Shown: positions 46,689-55,960, numbered from the stretch's first letter. The stretch: DNA of 64,000 nt from Rhizobiales bacterium Y(2018) (GCA_005502925.1 SCPD01000021.1:1-64000), one strand, 5' to 3'. Translations and numbers: made by a program. Notes: a model not told the origin generated them from the letters alone.

Positions 46689-49211
46689 CTAGCTCCCCAT
46701 CACCGTCTTGACCGCTTCGGCCAGTTGCTTAAGCGAGAACGGCTTGGGCAGGAAGGCGAAATCTTCCTCGCCCTCGAGGTTCTTCTCGAAGGCATCCTCG
46801 GCATAGCCCGAGATGAAGATGATCTTGGTCATGATGCCGCGCTTGCGCAGCTCCTTGAGCAGCGTCGGCCCGTCCATTTCCGGCATCACCACGTCAGAGA
46901 TGACGAGGCTGATCTCACTGGCCTTCTCGGCGACGATGCCCAGCGCCTCTTCGCCCGACGCCGCCTCGAACACCGTATAGCCGCGCGAGGCGAGTGCGCG
47001 CGAGGCGAAGGCGCGCACCGCATCCTCGTCCTCGACCAGGAGCACGGTGCCCTTGCCGGTGTGGTCGGCGCGCTTGGCCTCGGGCCGCTCCTCGCGCGTT
47101 TCCTCGATGGGGACGGCTACCGGCGCGTGGCGCGGCAGGTAGATGCGGAACACGGTGCCCTTGCCCACCACGCTGTCGCAGAAGATGAAGCCGCCGGTCT
47201 GCTTGATGATGCCATAGACGGTGGAGAGGCCGAGGCCAGTGCCCTTGCCGACATCCTTGGTGGAGAAGAACGGCTCCCAGATCTTGTCGACGATGTCCTT
47301 GGCGATGCCGGTGCCGGTGTCCTGCACCTCGCACAGCACATAGTCGCCGGCCGGCAGGGCGAGGCTACCCGCCTGCTGCGGGCTCACCGTCGCATTGGAG
47401 GTCCTGACCGTCAGCGTGCCGCCATGGGGCATCGCATCGCGCGCATTGACGGCGAGGTTGATGACGACCTGCTCGAACTGGTTCACGTCGACCTTGACCA
47501 TGCCGAGATCGCGGCCATGCACCACCTTGAGCTCGACCTTCTCGCCCAAGAGCCGGCCCAGCAAATTGCCGAGATCGGAGATGACGTCGGTGAGCGACAG
47601 GATCTCAGGTCTCAGCGTCTGACGACGCGAGAACGCCAGCAGCTGGCGCACCAGATTGGCGGCCCGATTGGCATTCTGCTTGATGTTCATGATGTCGGCG
47701 AAGGCCGGATCTGTCGGGCGGTGCTTGGCGAGCAGGAGATCGGAGAAGCCGATGATGGCGGTCAGTACATTGTTGAAGTCGTGCGCGACGCCGCCGGCGA
47801 GCTGGCCGATCGCCTGCATCTTCTGGCCTTGCGCCACTTGCACTTCCAGTGACTTGTTCTCGGTCGTATCGAGGGCGCAGACGAGGAAGCTCGTATCCGT
47901 CTCGCTATGGCCGGCGATCATGAACTGCACCGAGCGCGGCGGATCGCCGATCACCGTCACGTCGACCGGCACCGCCGTCGCCCCTGCACCGCTCGCGGCG
48001 GCAAGCGCCGCGCGCACATGGGTGCGCTGCGCCGGCGCCACCAATTGTTCGAGTGCGGCACCACGTTTGGCTTCCGGCGACAAAGCCAGGAAGCTCAGAT
48101 TGGCATTGCGGATGATGCCTTGGGCGTCGAGCTCGGCGATGCCGATGGGCGCAGTGGTGAAGAAGCGCGACAGCCTGGCGTCGGAGAGCTGGCTGCCCCC
48201 CGCTTCTGAAAGTCTGGGCTGCTGCGGCAGGACCAGGCTGCGCGACGGCTGCTGTCGTCCTTCCCCGTCATAGCCGGCGCGGTGGATGATGCGCACCGGG
48301 ATGCTGCGCCCGTCGCGGGCGATGAGATCGATGTCGAAGCTTTCGGTCAGCGCCGTCTCGCTGGCGGGCGCGATGCGGGTAAGGAGCTTCTCGCCCGTTT
48401 CCGACACCACGTCCTTGAGCGTCAGCGCGCCGCCTGTCGTCGCCTCGAGATCGAGCCCCAGCCATTCGGCGAGCGTCGCATTGATATAGGCGATGCGCCC
48501 TTCCGCATCGGCCGAGAAGAAGCCGGCCGGCGCCTGGTCGAGATAGCTGATGATATATTGGAGATGCGAGAAGGCCGCTTCCTGCTTGGCCCGGTCGGCG
48601 CTGATATCCTGGTGGCGCCACAGCGCATGGCCGTAGCTGCCTTCCGCCTCGATCGGCGCCACGCTGATCCTGATCCAGACCGGCCTGTCGGCCTTGGCGC
48701 CGGCGGCGGAGGATCCGGCAGTAAGGCGGATCTCCTCGCTGGCGGCGCGTTTCTCGCGCACCGACTGCGACAGACGGTAGATATGCTGGGCGAGCTCCGG
48801 ATAGCCGGCATAGAGATTTTCGATGCCGACGAGACGGCCGAGGCCCGCCGCCGAGACGAGCTTCAGATAGGCGGCATTGCCATAGACGGCGCGCCCGCGC
48901 TGGTCGGTGACGACGCAGGCATCGCCCAGCGCATCCACCAGGCCGTTGAAGAAGGTCTGGTTGCGGTCGGTGGGTCCGACATGGACGACGCCGGCGAGGA
49001 TGCCGAACAGCACCACGAGCCCCAGAAAGGCGAGCACGGCGCCCAGCGCCAGGAGCCAGACCGGTACCGCCCCGCGCAAATACCAGGCGATGGCGGCGCA
49101 GGCGACCGCCAGCACGATCGCCAGGAATAAAGACAGTAGCGGCCAGCCCTTGCGGGTGGCGCCGAGCGGCCCTGCCTTGACATCCGATTGCTTGCTTCCG
49201 GCGTCACTCAT
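46689..49211 (-). CDS. cckA: hybrid histidine kinase CckA
   Basis: Cell-cycle kinase/phosphatase that feeds phosphate through ChpT to CtrA in alphaproteobacteria. The 840-residue protein has two N-terminal helices (about residues 23-72), tandem PAS regions (about 88-450), HisKA with His477 (GGVAHDFNNVLTAIIGF), HATPase (NLAVNARDAMPHGG, GTGLGLSTVYGI) and a C-terminal receiver with Asp773 (ISDVVMPEMDG). Domain order and length fit CckA well. ChpT and CtrA are not in this window. It is divergent from the FliO-domain gene across 160 bases. Confidence 0.95.
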   Translation of the reverse strand: MSDAGSKQSDVKAGPLGATRKGWPLLSLFLAIVLAVACAAIAWYLRGAVPVWLLALGAVLAFLGLVVLFGILAGVVHVGPTDRNQTFFNGLVDALGDACVVTDQRGRAVYGNAAYLKLVSAAGLGRLVGIENLYAGYPELAQHIYRLSQSVREKRAASEEIRLTAGSSAAGAKADRPVWIRISVAPIEAEGSYGHALWRHQDISADRAKQEAAFSHLQYIISYLDQAPAGFFSADAEGRIAYINATLAEWLGLDLEATTGGALTLKDVVSETGEKLLTRIAPASETALTESFDIDLIARDGRSIPVRIIHRAGYDGEGRQQPSRSLVLPQQPRLSEAGGSQLSDARLSRFFTTAPIGIAELDAQGIIRNANLSFLALSPEAKRGAALEQLVAPAQRTHVRAALAAASGAGATAVPVDVTVIGDPPRSVQFMIAGHSETDTSFLVCALDTTENKSLEVQVAQGQKMQAIGQLAGGVAHDFNNVLTAIIGFSDLLLAKHRPTDPAFADIMNIKQNANRAANLVRQLLAFSRRQTLRPEILSLTDVISDLGNLLGRLLGEKVELKVVHGRDLGMVKVDVNQFEQVVINLAVNARDAMPHGGTLTVRTSNATVSPQQAGSLALPAGDYVLCEVQDTGTGIAKDIVDKIWEPFFSTKDVGKGTGLGLSTVYGIIKQTGGFIFCDSVVGKGTVFRIYLPRHAPVAVPIEETREERPEAKRADHTGKGTVLLVEDEDAVRAFASRALASRGYTVFEAASGEEALGIVAEKASEISLVISDVVMPEMDGPTLLKELRKRGIMTKIIFISGYAEDAFEKNLEGEEDFAFLPKPFSLKQLAEAVKTVMGS

Positions 49212-49371
49212 CGTGGCCGCAACTTCCCCATCCCCGCCCTGCGAATCGTCTCAGTATAGGCGATTTGATTCATTCGGGAATCCGCCGCCTCATGGCGGCT
49301 ATAATTCGCTGGCCCCCGCCCCCGTCATTCATGATAGGATAGGGCCACGGCGTTTCTAGCAGGAGGCGTAA

Positions 49372-49848
49372 ATGGACTTCTTATCGGGGTATGGGACCTA
49401 CATCCTGGGGGCCCTCATTATCCTCGCGGTGCTTATACTGCTGTTCGTCGTCATCCGCAGTCTGGGCGGACGCGTGCGCGGCGGCAAGGGCGCCAGGCTG
49501 GGCATCAGCGAATATCATGAGATCGACAAGGACCGTCGCCTGGTTCTGGTCCGTCGTGACGATGTCGAGCACCTCGTTCTCATCGGCGGCGCCCAGGATG
49601 TGGTGATCGAGACCGGCATTCCCTTAGGCTTCGACCGCGATTACGACGAGGGCTTCGCCCGTCCGCCGCTACGCGCCGATACCGGCCGGGTGGCCCCGCG
49701 GGTGCCGGCCGACGAGCCGGCTCCGATGCGCGCCGCGCCGCGCCCGCCCGTCTTCGGCGAGAAGCGCCCGGTGCTGCGCACCGTCGAGCGCGGCGAGCCG
49801 CAACTGCGCAATCCCGATCGCGATTACGGTCCCGACGACCGGGTTTGA
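49372..49848 (+). CDS. FliO-domain membrane protein
   Basis: A 158-residue protein with one N-terminal helix (about residues 8-28) followed by the FliO-type core RLGISEYHEIDKDRRLVLVRRDDVEHLVLIGGAQDVVIE and a Pro/Arg-rich cytoplasmic tail. FliO assists the flagellar export gate FliPQR, but no flagellar gene is present in 64 kb, and the gene lies next to cckA. It may be a non-flagellar paralogue conserved beside cckA. AGGAGG lies before the ATG. Confidence 0.75.
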   Translation: MDFLSGYGTYILGALIILAVLILLFVVIRSLGGRVRGGKGARLGISEYHEIDKDRRLVLVRRDDVEHLVLIGGAQDVVIETGIPLGFDRDYDEGFARPPLRADTGRVAPRVPADEPAPMRAAPRPPVFGEKRPVLRTVERGEPQLRNPDRDYGPDDRV

Positions 49849-49961
49849 GCTTAAGGCTTTCGGGCCCCCCTATGCGTCACACAGAGATGAGCGCCGAGGC
49901 AATGTGAATGCCCCGGCGCCGATGTCGCTTGAGCAAAAACAACAAAATCAGAGGGAACGTC

Positions 49962-50996
49962 ATGCAGTGGATTTCTCGCGCTTGCGCCTTCGGCCTGGGC
50001 CTGATGGCCTCCTGGAGCACCACTCTCGCCGCTGGCGAGCTCAACATCTACAATTGGGGTGACTACACCAATCCCGAGCTCATCAAGAAGTTCGAGACGA
50101 CCTACGATGTCAAGGTCACGGTCACCGACTATGACTCGAACGATACGGCGCTCGCCAAGGTCCGCATCGGCGGGCATGGCTTCGACATCGTGGTGCCGTC
50201 AGCCCAGTTCATTCCGATCTGGATCAAGGAAGGCCTGCTGCTCGAGACCCGCCCCGACCAGATGGATAACTTCAAGCACCTGGATCCGCGCTGGGTCGAT
50301 GTCTATTTCGATCCCGGCCGCCATTACACCGTGCCGTGGCAATGGGGCACGACCGGCGTCATCGTGAACACCAAATATTACAAAGGCGATCCGAACACCT
50401 CGGCGATCTTCATGGACCCGCCCGAAGAGCTCAGGGGCAAGGTCAATGTCGTGCCCGAGATGATGGATGTCATGCAGCTGGCGGTGCGTTATGTCGGCGG
50501 CGAACCCTGCACCGGCGACAAGGAGATCCTCAGGAAGGTGCGCGACAAGCTCGTCGCGGCCAAGCCCTATTGGATCTCCATGGATTACGCCAATGCCGAG
50601 AAATACGCCAAGGAGGACATCGCGGCCGGCGTCAACTGGAACGGCTGGTCCTTCCGCGCCCGCCTGCAAAACGACAAGCTCGTCTATGGCTATCCAATGG
50701 AAGGTTATCCCATCTGGATGGACAATGTGTCGGTGCTCAAGGACGCGAAGAATCCCGAAAACGCCAAGCTGTTCCAGAATTTCATCATGGCGCCCGAGAA
50801 TGCCGCGATGATCTCGGCCTTTGCCCGCTATGGCAACGGCATCAAGGGCTCGGAAGCCTACATGCCGGCCGACATGTTGGGCGCGCCGGAAGTCGACATA
50901 CCGGAGAAATTCGCGGCCGGCGGCACGTTCATGCGTACCTGTCCGCCCGACATCCAGCAGCTCTATACGGCGATCTGGACCGAGCTCACCAAGTGA
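49962..50996 (+). CDS. polyamine-type ABC transporter binding protein (PotD/PotF family)
   Basis: A 344-residue periplasmic binding protein: signal peptide ([24 protein letters not shown]), then [19 protein letters not shown], the hallmark of spermidine/putrescine-binding proteins, and [18 protein letters not shown]. The start at 49962 has GAGGG seven bases upstream. No permease or ATPase gene follows, so it is an orphan binding protein, or its partners lie elsewhere. Its stop overlaps a GNAT gene by four bases (GTGA). Substrate (putrescine, spermidine or a related cation) is not proven. Confidence 0.87.
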   Translation: MQWISRACAFGLGLMASWSTTLAAGELNIYNWGDYTNPELIKKFETTYDVKVTVTDYDSNDTALAKVRIGGHGFDIVVPSAQFIPIWIKEGLLLETRPDQMDNFKHLDPRWVDVYFDPGRHYTVPWQWGTTGVIVNTKYYKGDPNTSAIFMDPPEELRGKVNVVPEMMDVMQLAVRYVGGEPCTGDKEILRKVRDKLVAAKPYWISMDYANAEKYAKEDIAAGVNWNGWSFRARLQNDKLVYGYPMEGYPIWMDNVSVLKDAKNPENAKLFQNFIMAPENAAMISAFARYGNGIKGSEAYMPADMLGAPEVDIPEKFAAGGTFMRTCPPDIQQLYTAIWTELTK

Positions 50997-51502
50997 AGGA
51001 TGCGCCGGCACTGGAAACGGCGCGCCTCAGGCTCACGCCTGCGGCGCATCGTGACCGTGATGATCTTTTTGCCCTCGAGCAGGATCCGGAGGTGATGCGC
51101 TTCCTCAGCGGTGATTTCCTGAAGCCACGCGGCGGTGAGCCCGGGGTGTGGACGGCGCGCGAAAGGGCCTCCGACGCCTTTGTCGGCTGGTTCGGCCTCT
51201 ATGACCGTGGCGACGGCACCGGCGACCTCGGCTACCGGCTCGCCCGGATCATGTGGGGTTCAGGCTACGCCACCGAGGGCGCCAAGCGGGTGGTCGATTT
51301 CGGCTTCTCCAAGCTCGGTCTCGCACGCATCGTCGCCGATACGATGGCCGTCAACCTAGCCTCGCGGCGGGTCATGGAGCGGGCCGGCCTGGTCCAAATG
51401 CGGACCACCCACCCGGAATATGCGGATCCACAGCCGGGCGCCGAACATGGTGATGTCGAATACGAAATCACCCGCGACGCCTGGCTTCGCTTAAATCCAT
51501 AA
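50993..51502 (+). CDS. GNAT family N-acetyltransferase
   Basis: A 169-residue RimJ/RimL-type acetyltransferase: it begins [16 protein letters not shown], has [21 protein letters not shown] and the acetyl-CoA loop region [17 protein letters not shown], then [19 protein letters not shown]. The GTG start overlaps the binding-protein stop, so it is co-translated; this points to acetylation of a polyamine-like amine or simply to operon packing. A frame extending upstream through the binding-protein gene was rejected as a shadow. Confidence 0.85.
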   Translation: MKDAPALETARLRLTPAAHRDRDDLFALEQDPEVMRFLSGDFLKPRGGEPGVWTARERASDAFVGWFGLYDRGDGTGDLGYRLARIMWGSGYATEGAKRVVDFGFSKLGLARIVADTMAVNLASRRVMERAGLVQMRTTHPEYADPQPGAEHGDVEYEITRDAWLRLNP

Positions 51503-51530
51503 GTGATTGCAACTACTTAGATCAGCCGTC

Positions 51531-52217
51531 TCACGAAACGGGAGAGCTTTCGGCAAGCGCCCGCAAGGGCTCCGCCGGCGTCCGGGGTGGCACCGCGATG
51601 CCGCAGTCCTTGAGCAGTGCCTCGACCGCGCTGCAGGCGAGCTGGCCGGCCTCCTCGGCCGAAATGGCGGAGGACGCGATGAGGCCCGTCATGCCGTGGG
51701 TCAGTGCCCAGATCTTGATCGCAAGCTCGCGCACCTGATACGGCTGGGCGCCCAAGCGGCGCACCGCATCCTCGAGCACGGCAAAGGCCCGGTCGCCGGC
51801 CTCCGACACGGAGGCGCCTACGGCAGGCAGGCCTGAGGAGAACATCGCCTGGTAGAATCCAGGCTCCTCCAGCGCGAAAGTATAATAGGCCTCCCCCATG
51901 CGCTCGAGCGCGTCGAAGGGCGTGGCCGCTCCCTCGGCAGAGGCGAGCAGCCGCTCGCGGAACAGGTTGAACCCCTCCTCGGCGGTCGCCTCGATGAGGG
52001 CGTTGCGGTCGCGGAAATGGCGGTAGGGCGCGCTCGGGCTGACACCGGCGGTGCGCGATGCCTCATTGAGGGTGAAGCCTTGCGGCCCATGTTCGGCGAT
52101 GAGACGGCGCGCCGCCGCGATCAGCGCCTCTTTGAGGTTCCCGTGGTGGTAGCCGTGTCGGGCGAATTGCCTGCAGCGCATAAAGGGTAAGTTACGCGCA
52201 ACCGGACCGCTGATCAA
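51531..52217 (-). CDS. TetR family regulator (WHG domain)
   Basis: A 228-residue repressor with an N-terminal HTH (about residues 22-70: LKEALIAAARRLIAEHGPQGFTLNEASRTAGVSPSAPYRHF) and a WHG-type C-terminal domain that includes EEPGFYQAMFSSG. The ATG at 52217 overlaps the dksA stop as ATGA; an inner ATG at 52181 is also possible and neither has a clear Shine-Dalgarno. Coupling to dksA may be structural rather than functional; its own target is unknown. Confidence 0.85.
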   Translation of the reverse strand: MISGPVARNLPFMRCRQFARHGYHHGNLKEALIAAARRLIAEHGPQGFTLNEASRTAGVSPSAPYRHFRDRNALIEATAEEGFNLFRERLLASAEGAATPFDALERMGEAYYTFALEEPGFYQAMFSSGLPAVGASVSEAGDRAFAVLEDAVRRLGAQPYQVRELAIKIWALTHGMTGLIASSAISAEEAGQLACSAVEALLKDCGIAVPPRTPAEPLRALAESSPVS

Positions 52218-52630
52218 TCATCGCGATAGACACGCTCGCGCCGCTCATGGCGCTCCTGCGCCTCGATGGAAAGCGTGGCGATCGGACGGGCATCGAGCCG
52301 GCGCAGGCTGATCGGTTCCCCGGTCTCCTCGCAGTAACCGTAGGTGCCGTCCTCGATTCGCTTGAGCGCCGCATCGATCTTGGAGATCAGCTTGCGCTGG
52401 CGGTCGCGGGTACGAAGTTCCAACGACCGGTCGGTCTCGGTGGAAGCCCGGTCGGCCAAGTCGGGAAGGATGTTGTTGTCGTCCTGAAGATGCGCCAGCG
52501 TCTCGCGGCTTTCCTTCAGGATGTCGTCTCTCCAATTGAGCAGCTTGACCCTGAAGTATTCACGCTGCCGTTCATTCATGAACGGCTCGTCTTCTCTTGG
52601 TTTGTAGTCTTCTTCGACTTCCACCGCCAT
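52214..52630 (-). CDS. dksA: RNA polymerase-binding protein DksA, low-cysteine form
   Basis: Works with ppGpp on RNA polymerase during the stringent response. The 138-residue protein has the coiled-coil with the acidic tip DLADRAS and the C-terminal zinc-finger region GYCEETGEPISLRRLDARPIATLSIEAQ. E. coli DksA has four zinc cysteines; here only one remains, as is common for alphaproteobacterial DksA. It should therefore fold without the structural zinc. It heads a pair with the TetR gene. Confidence 0.95.
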   Translation of the reverse strand: MAVEVEEDYKPREDEPFMNERQREYFRVKLLNWRDDILKESRETLAHLQDDNNILPDLADRASTETDRSLELRTRDRQRKLISKIDAALKRIEDGTYGYCEETGEPISLRRLDARPIATLSIEAQERHERRERVYRDD

Positions 52631-52768
52631 ACGGGCCTCACCGGAACGACTGTTAACTCAGTGCGGCGGGCTTATAGCGATTGGGGCCTGCTTCGACAAT
52701 AGCCAAAGAGACGGTCATCACCGCTAACTTCCCTTCCGCCCATCTTCATGATTCGGAACGGCTTTTCT

Positions 52769-52793
52769 CAGTTCAGGGCATTTGCCTGAACTG
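52769..52793. repeat. hairpin upstream of the MoxR gene
   Basis: CAGTTCAGG-GCATTTG-CCTGAACTG is a perfect 9-bp stem in the 245-base gap between dksA and the MoxR ATPase. It could act as an operator or as leader structure; no further support. No other feature was recognised in that gap. Confidence 0.4.
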
Positions 52794-52875
52794 TGTGACA
52801 CTCTTGCAAAGACCGTGCCTTTGCAGTTGCGGGGGCAAACCGCTAAGACCTCTCGCGACGGAGGAAGAAAGTTCC

Positions 52876-53721
52876 ATGCGGTTCGAGGGCACCAAGGATT
52901 ATGTCGCCACCGGCGATCTCACCATGGCGGTGAATGCGGCGATCGTTCTGGAGCGTCCACTGCTCGTCAAGGGCGAGCCCGGCACCGGCAAGACCGTGCT
53001 GGCGCGCGAAGTGGCCAAGGCGCTCGATCTGCCGATCATCGAATGGCACATCAAATCGACGACCAAGGCGCAGCAGGGTCTCTACGAATATGACGCGGTG
53101 AGCCGCCTGCGCGACTCGCAATTGGGCGATGAGCGCGTCCATGACATCCGCAACTACATCAAGCGCGGCAAATTATGGGACGCCTTCACCCACAAGCCCC
53201 GCCCGGTGTTGCTTATCGACGAGATCGACAAGGCCGACATCGAATTCCCCAACGATCTCCTGCAGGAGCTCGATCGCATGGAGTTCTTCGTCTACGAAAC
53301 GGGAGAGACGATCCAGGCCGAACAGCGCCCGATCGTCATCATCACTTCCAACAACGAGAAGGAATTGCCGGACGCCTTCCTGCGCCGCTGCTTCTTCCAC
53401 TACATCAAGTTTCCCGAGCGCGAGACGATGCAGGCCATCGTCGATGTCCATTTCCCGGGCCTCAAGGGCAAGCTCGTCCATGAGGCGCTCAACATCTTCT
53501 ACGACATTCGCGACGTGCCGGGCCTCAAGAAGAAGCCGTCGACATCGGAGCTCCTCGACTGGATCAAGCTTCTCCTCAATGAGGACGTGTCTCCCGAAAC
53601 ATTGCGCGAGCGCGATCCGCGCAAGCTGATCCCGCCGCTCCACGGCGCACTTCTGAAGAACGAGCAGGACGTGTCGCTGTTCGAGAAGCTGGCCTTCATG
53701 GCGAGGCGCGAGGGCAGATAG
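52876..53721 (+). CDS. MoxR-family AAA+ ATPase
   Basis: A 281-residue AAA+ ATPase of the MoxR/CoxD type: Walker A KGEPGTGKTVLA, Walker B VLLIDEIDKAD, sensor 1 IVIITSNNEKELPD, then the arginine-finger region AFLRRCFFHYIKFPE. MoxR proteins normally act with a VWA-domain protein to mature metal centres; here no VWA gene follows. The ATG at 52876 with GGAGGAAG upstream is used; 65 upstream residues of open frame were rejected. A 62-residue membrane peptide gene follows after two bases. Confidence 0.93.
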   Translation: MRFEGTKDYVATGDLTMAVNAAIVLERPLLVKGEPGTGKTVLAREVAKALDLPIIEWHIKSTTKAQQGLYEYDAVSRLRDSQLGDERVHDIRNYIKRGKLWDAFTHKPRPVLLIDEIDKADIEFPNDLLQELDRMEFFVYETGETIQAEQRPIVIITSNNEKELPDAFLRRCFFHYIKFPERETMQAIVDVHFPGLKGKLVHEALNIFYDIRDVPGLKKKPSTSELLDWIKLLLNEDVSPETLRERDPRKLIPPLHGALLKNEQDVSLFEKLAFMARREGR

Positions 53722-53723
53722 CG

Positions 53724-53912
53724 ATGTTCCTCCAGGACGAAACCATTTTCTTCGTGATTGTGGTGATCGTCCTGCTCTGGTGGGCTCACCGCGCCACTCA
53801 GCGCGAGCGACGACGCAATAGCGGTGGAGGCACTGGCAGCGGATCGTCCGATTTTGGCGGCGATGGTGATGGCGGCGGGGGCGACGGGGGTGGTGGTGGC
53901 GGCGGAGAGTAG
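53724..53912 (+). CDS. glycine-rich membrane microprotein
   Basis: A 62-residue protein: one N-terminal helix (TIFFVIVVIVLLWW), a basic patch (HRATQRERRR) and a low-complexity tail of Gly, Ser and Asp that ends in Gly-Glu. GAGGG lies about nine bases before the ATG and the gene starts two bases after the MoxR stop, which argues for translation. The tail resembles glycine-rich repeats of secreted or envelope proteins. Function unknown. Confidence 0.55.
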   Translation: MFLQDETIFFVIVVIVLLWWAHRATQRERRRNSGGGTGSGSSDFGGDGDGGGGDGGGGGGGE

Positions 53913-53999
53913 CGATCACAATTACTTGACCACGCGGGGATCTATGCCATTTGTCGCCACAATCCTCGCCAGAGTGCCGCGGCGAAGGAGCCCGACCAC

Positions 54000-54671
54000 A
54001 TGCAAGTTTTCCGCAACCTCGCCCGCCCGTTCATCCTGCTGATATTCGCAACCACAATAACAGTGACCGCCATGGCATCCGAACCCGAACTCCACCAGGC
54101 CGCCGCCGGGAACGACGCGGCACGCATCGAGACCCTGCTCAAAGCGGGGGCCCGCATCGATGCCCGCGACCAGGTTGAGCGCACCGCCCTTCTCGCCGCC
54201 ACTCATGCCAATGCCATCGAGGCGGCGCGTGTGCTCATCGCCGCCGGCGCCGATGTGAACGCCAAGGACAACATCCAGGATTCACCCTATCTCTACGCCT
54301 CCGCGGCGGGTCATATCGAGATCCTGCGGTTGACGCTGAAAGCCGGCGCCGATCTCAAGAGCGTGAACCGTTTCGGCGGCACCGGCCTCATCCCTGCCGC
54401 CGAGCGCGGCCATGTCGAGGTCATCCGTGAGTTGATCAAGGCTGGAGTCGCCATCGACCACGTCAACCGCCTCGGCTGGACGGCGCTGCTCGAAGCCATC
54501 ATCCTGTCCGACGGCGGGCCGGCGCATGTCGAGATCGTCAAGCTCCTGATCGCGGCCGGCGCCGATGTGAATCTCGCCGACAAGGATGGTGTCACACCGC
54601 TCGCCCATGCCGAGAAGATGGGTTATCGCGAGATCGCCAGCCTGCTGAAGGCCGCCGGCGGCAAGAATTAG
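54000..54671 (+). CDS. periplasmic ankyrin-repeat protein
   Basis: A 223-residue protein with a signal peptide (NLARPFILLIFATTITVTAMAS) and five to six ankyrin repeats (from about residue 30 to the end; for example LLKAGARIDARDQVERTALL, LIAAGADVNAKDN, LIAAGADVNLADKDGVTPL). Such proteins mediate protein-protein contacts; the best-known periplasmic case, AnkB, supports a catalase. No partner is evident here. AAGGAG precedes the ATG. Confidence 0.88.
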   Translation: MQVFRNLARPFILLIFATTITVTAMASEPELHQAAAGNDAARIETLLKAGARIDARDQVERTALLAATHANAIEAARVLIAAGADVNAKDNIQDSPYLYASAAGHIEILRLTLKAGADLKSVNRFGGTGLIPAAERGHVEVIRELIKAGVAIDHVNRLGWTALLEAIILSDGGPAHVEIVKLLIAAGADVNLADKDGVTPLAHAEKMGYREIASLLKAAGGKN

Positions 54672-54792
54672 AGCCCTTCCAGTTTTGATCGAATCGTCCC
54701 GATTCGATCAAAACGGGAAAAAGGGCTCGAAAACATATAACCTGGAGCGCTTCCTTATCGCCAAAGTCGAGCAACTTTGGCGGGAAGCGCTC
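54671..54792. repeat. double perfect palindrome, bidirectional terminator
   Basis: Two nested hairpins lie between the convergent ankyrin and LysR genes. In 54671-54727 an outer GAGCCCTT/AAGGGCTC encloses GTTTTGATCGAATCG-TCC-CGATTCGATCAAAAC, a perfect 15-bp stem. In 54745-54792 GAGCGCTTCC/GGAAGCGCTC encloses CGCCAAAGT/ACTTTGGCG. Both are of the type found repeated in rhizobial intergenic DNA. The second overlaps the LysR stop codon. Confidence 0.85.
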
Positions 54793-55673
54793 TAATCTTT
54801 CGCCGCGGCTTCGAGCCATTTCCGGAACGCCAGGACGCGCGGCTTGTCCCAGCTCGCCTTGGGCCCGTAAACATAATAGTCCTCGGAGGGACGGCGCAAC
54901 ACCATGTCGGGCAGCGGGCAGACAAGCTCACCATTGGCCATCTCGTCATCGAGCAGCGTGAGCTCTCCCATCGCGACGCCCTGCCCCAGCACCGCCGCCT
55001 GGATCGCCATATCGAGCACCGGAAAGGTCTCACCATTCATCGGATCGACATCGCTCACCTGGAATTCCTCGAGCCAGATCCTCCAGTCGCGGCGGTCGGG
55101 CGTGGTGTGCAGCAGATTGAAGCCCGCCAGATCGGCGGGCGTCGCGATGGCGCGGTTCTTGAGCAGGCGCGGCGAGCAGACCGGTGTCATGGTGGCCGGC
55201 ACCACGAACATCGCCGCAAAGCCTTCCGGACAGGCGGGACCGCAGCCGAAGACGAGGTCATAGCCGCCCCCGATCGCTTCCGGCCACTCATAGAGTCCGG
55301 TCGTGACATTGACCACGATGCCGGGATGCTCGTTGCGGAACCGGTCGAGCCTGGGGATCAGCCAGCGGATCGAGAAGCTCGGCTGGCTGAGCAGCTTGAG
55401 CTTCGGCGCCTCGGCCGCGACATCGGCGCAGCCCTGGGCGATCGTCTTGAACGCGCGGGTCAGCGTTGGCAGTAATTTCCGTCCGTGTTCGGTGAGCTCC
55501 ACCTGGCGCGGCCGTCGGATGAACAGCGGCAGGCCCAGTTCCTCTTCCAGAAGCTTCACATGCCGGCTGACCGCGCCTTCGGTGACATGGAGCTCGGCCG
55601 CGGCACGGGCGAAGCTTTGATGCCGGGCCGCTGCCTCGAAGGCGCGCAGGGCATTGAGCGATGGCAGCCGCAT
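54792..55673 (-). CDS. LysR-family regulator (GcvA-like)
   Basis: A 293-residue LysR regulator: HTH at about residues 5-65 (SLNALRAFEAAARHQSFARAAAELHVTEGAVSRHVK) and an effector domain with LSQPSFSIRWLIPRL near residue 95, the GcvA-type pattern. It is divergent from a DUF1127 gene across 115 bases and may control it. The effector is unknown. Confidence 0.92.
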   Translation of the reverse strand: MRLPSLNALRAFEAAARHQSFARAAAELHVTEGAVSRHVKLLEEELGLPLFIRRPRQVELTEHGRKLLPTLTRAFKTIAQGCADVAAEAPKLKLLSQPSFSIRWLIPRLDRFRNEHPGIVVNVTTGLYEWPEAIGGGYDLVFGCGPACPEGFAAMFVVPATMTPVCSPRLLKNRAIATPADLAGFNLLHTTPDRRDWRIWLEEFQVSDVDPMNGETFPVLDMAIQAAVLGQGVAMGELTLLDDEMANGELVCPLPDMVLRRPSEDYYVYGPKASWDKPRVLAFRKWLEAAAKD

Positions 55674-55788
55674 TCTGATTTAAGCCTTAGCTTTTCTGAG
55701 CCTTACCCCCAGATAGCTTGCTTTGAGTTCCAGATAAAGAGGAACTATTTGAGAGGCTCACAACCCCGAACGGAAATAGGAGGGCAAA

Positions 55789-55941
55789 ATGCACAACACC
55801 ATCGGCGCATGGATCGCCCGCCGCCGTTACCGCCGCGACCTCAGCCGGCAGATCGAGATCGGCAATCATCTCGTCGATGATATCGGCCTCACCTTGGAAG
55901 AGGCGCTGAACGAGATCAAAAAGCCCTTCTGGCAGGCTTGA
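55789..55941 (+). CDS. DUF1127 (YjiS-like) small protein
   Basis: A 50-residue protein read from the ATG at 55789, with AGGAGGG five to eight bases upstream. Sequence IGAWIARRRYRRDLSRQIE followed by HLVDDIGLT is the DUF1127 pattern of arginine-rich helix then DDIGL. In Rhizobiales related short proteins take part in phosphate metabolism and RNA turnover, but this one has not been studied. It is divergent from the LysR gene and was too short for the longer-frame calls. Confidence 0.85.
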   Translation: MHNTIGAWIARRRYRRDLSRQIEIGNHLVDDIGLTLEEALNEIKKPFWQA

Positions 55942-55960
55942 TGCATCGGCCCGACAAGTC

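Noticed and set aside
50336-50992. Long frame joining the binding-protein region to the GNAT
   Set aside because: The upstream part is a shadow of the binding-protein gene; the GNAT starts at the overlapping GTG.
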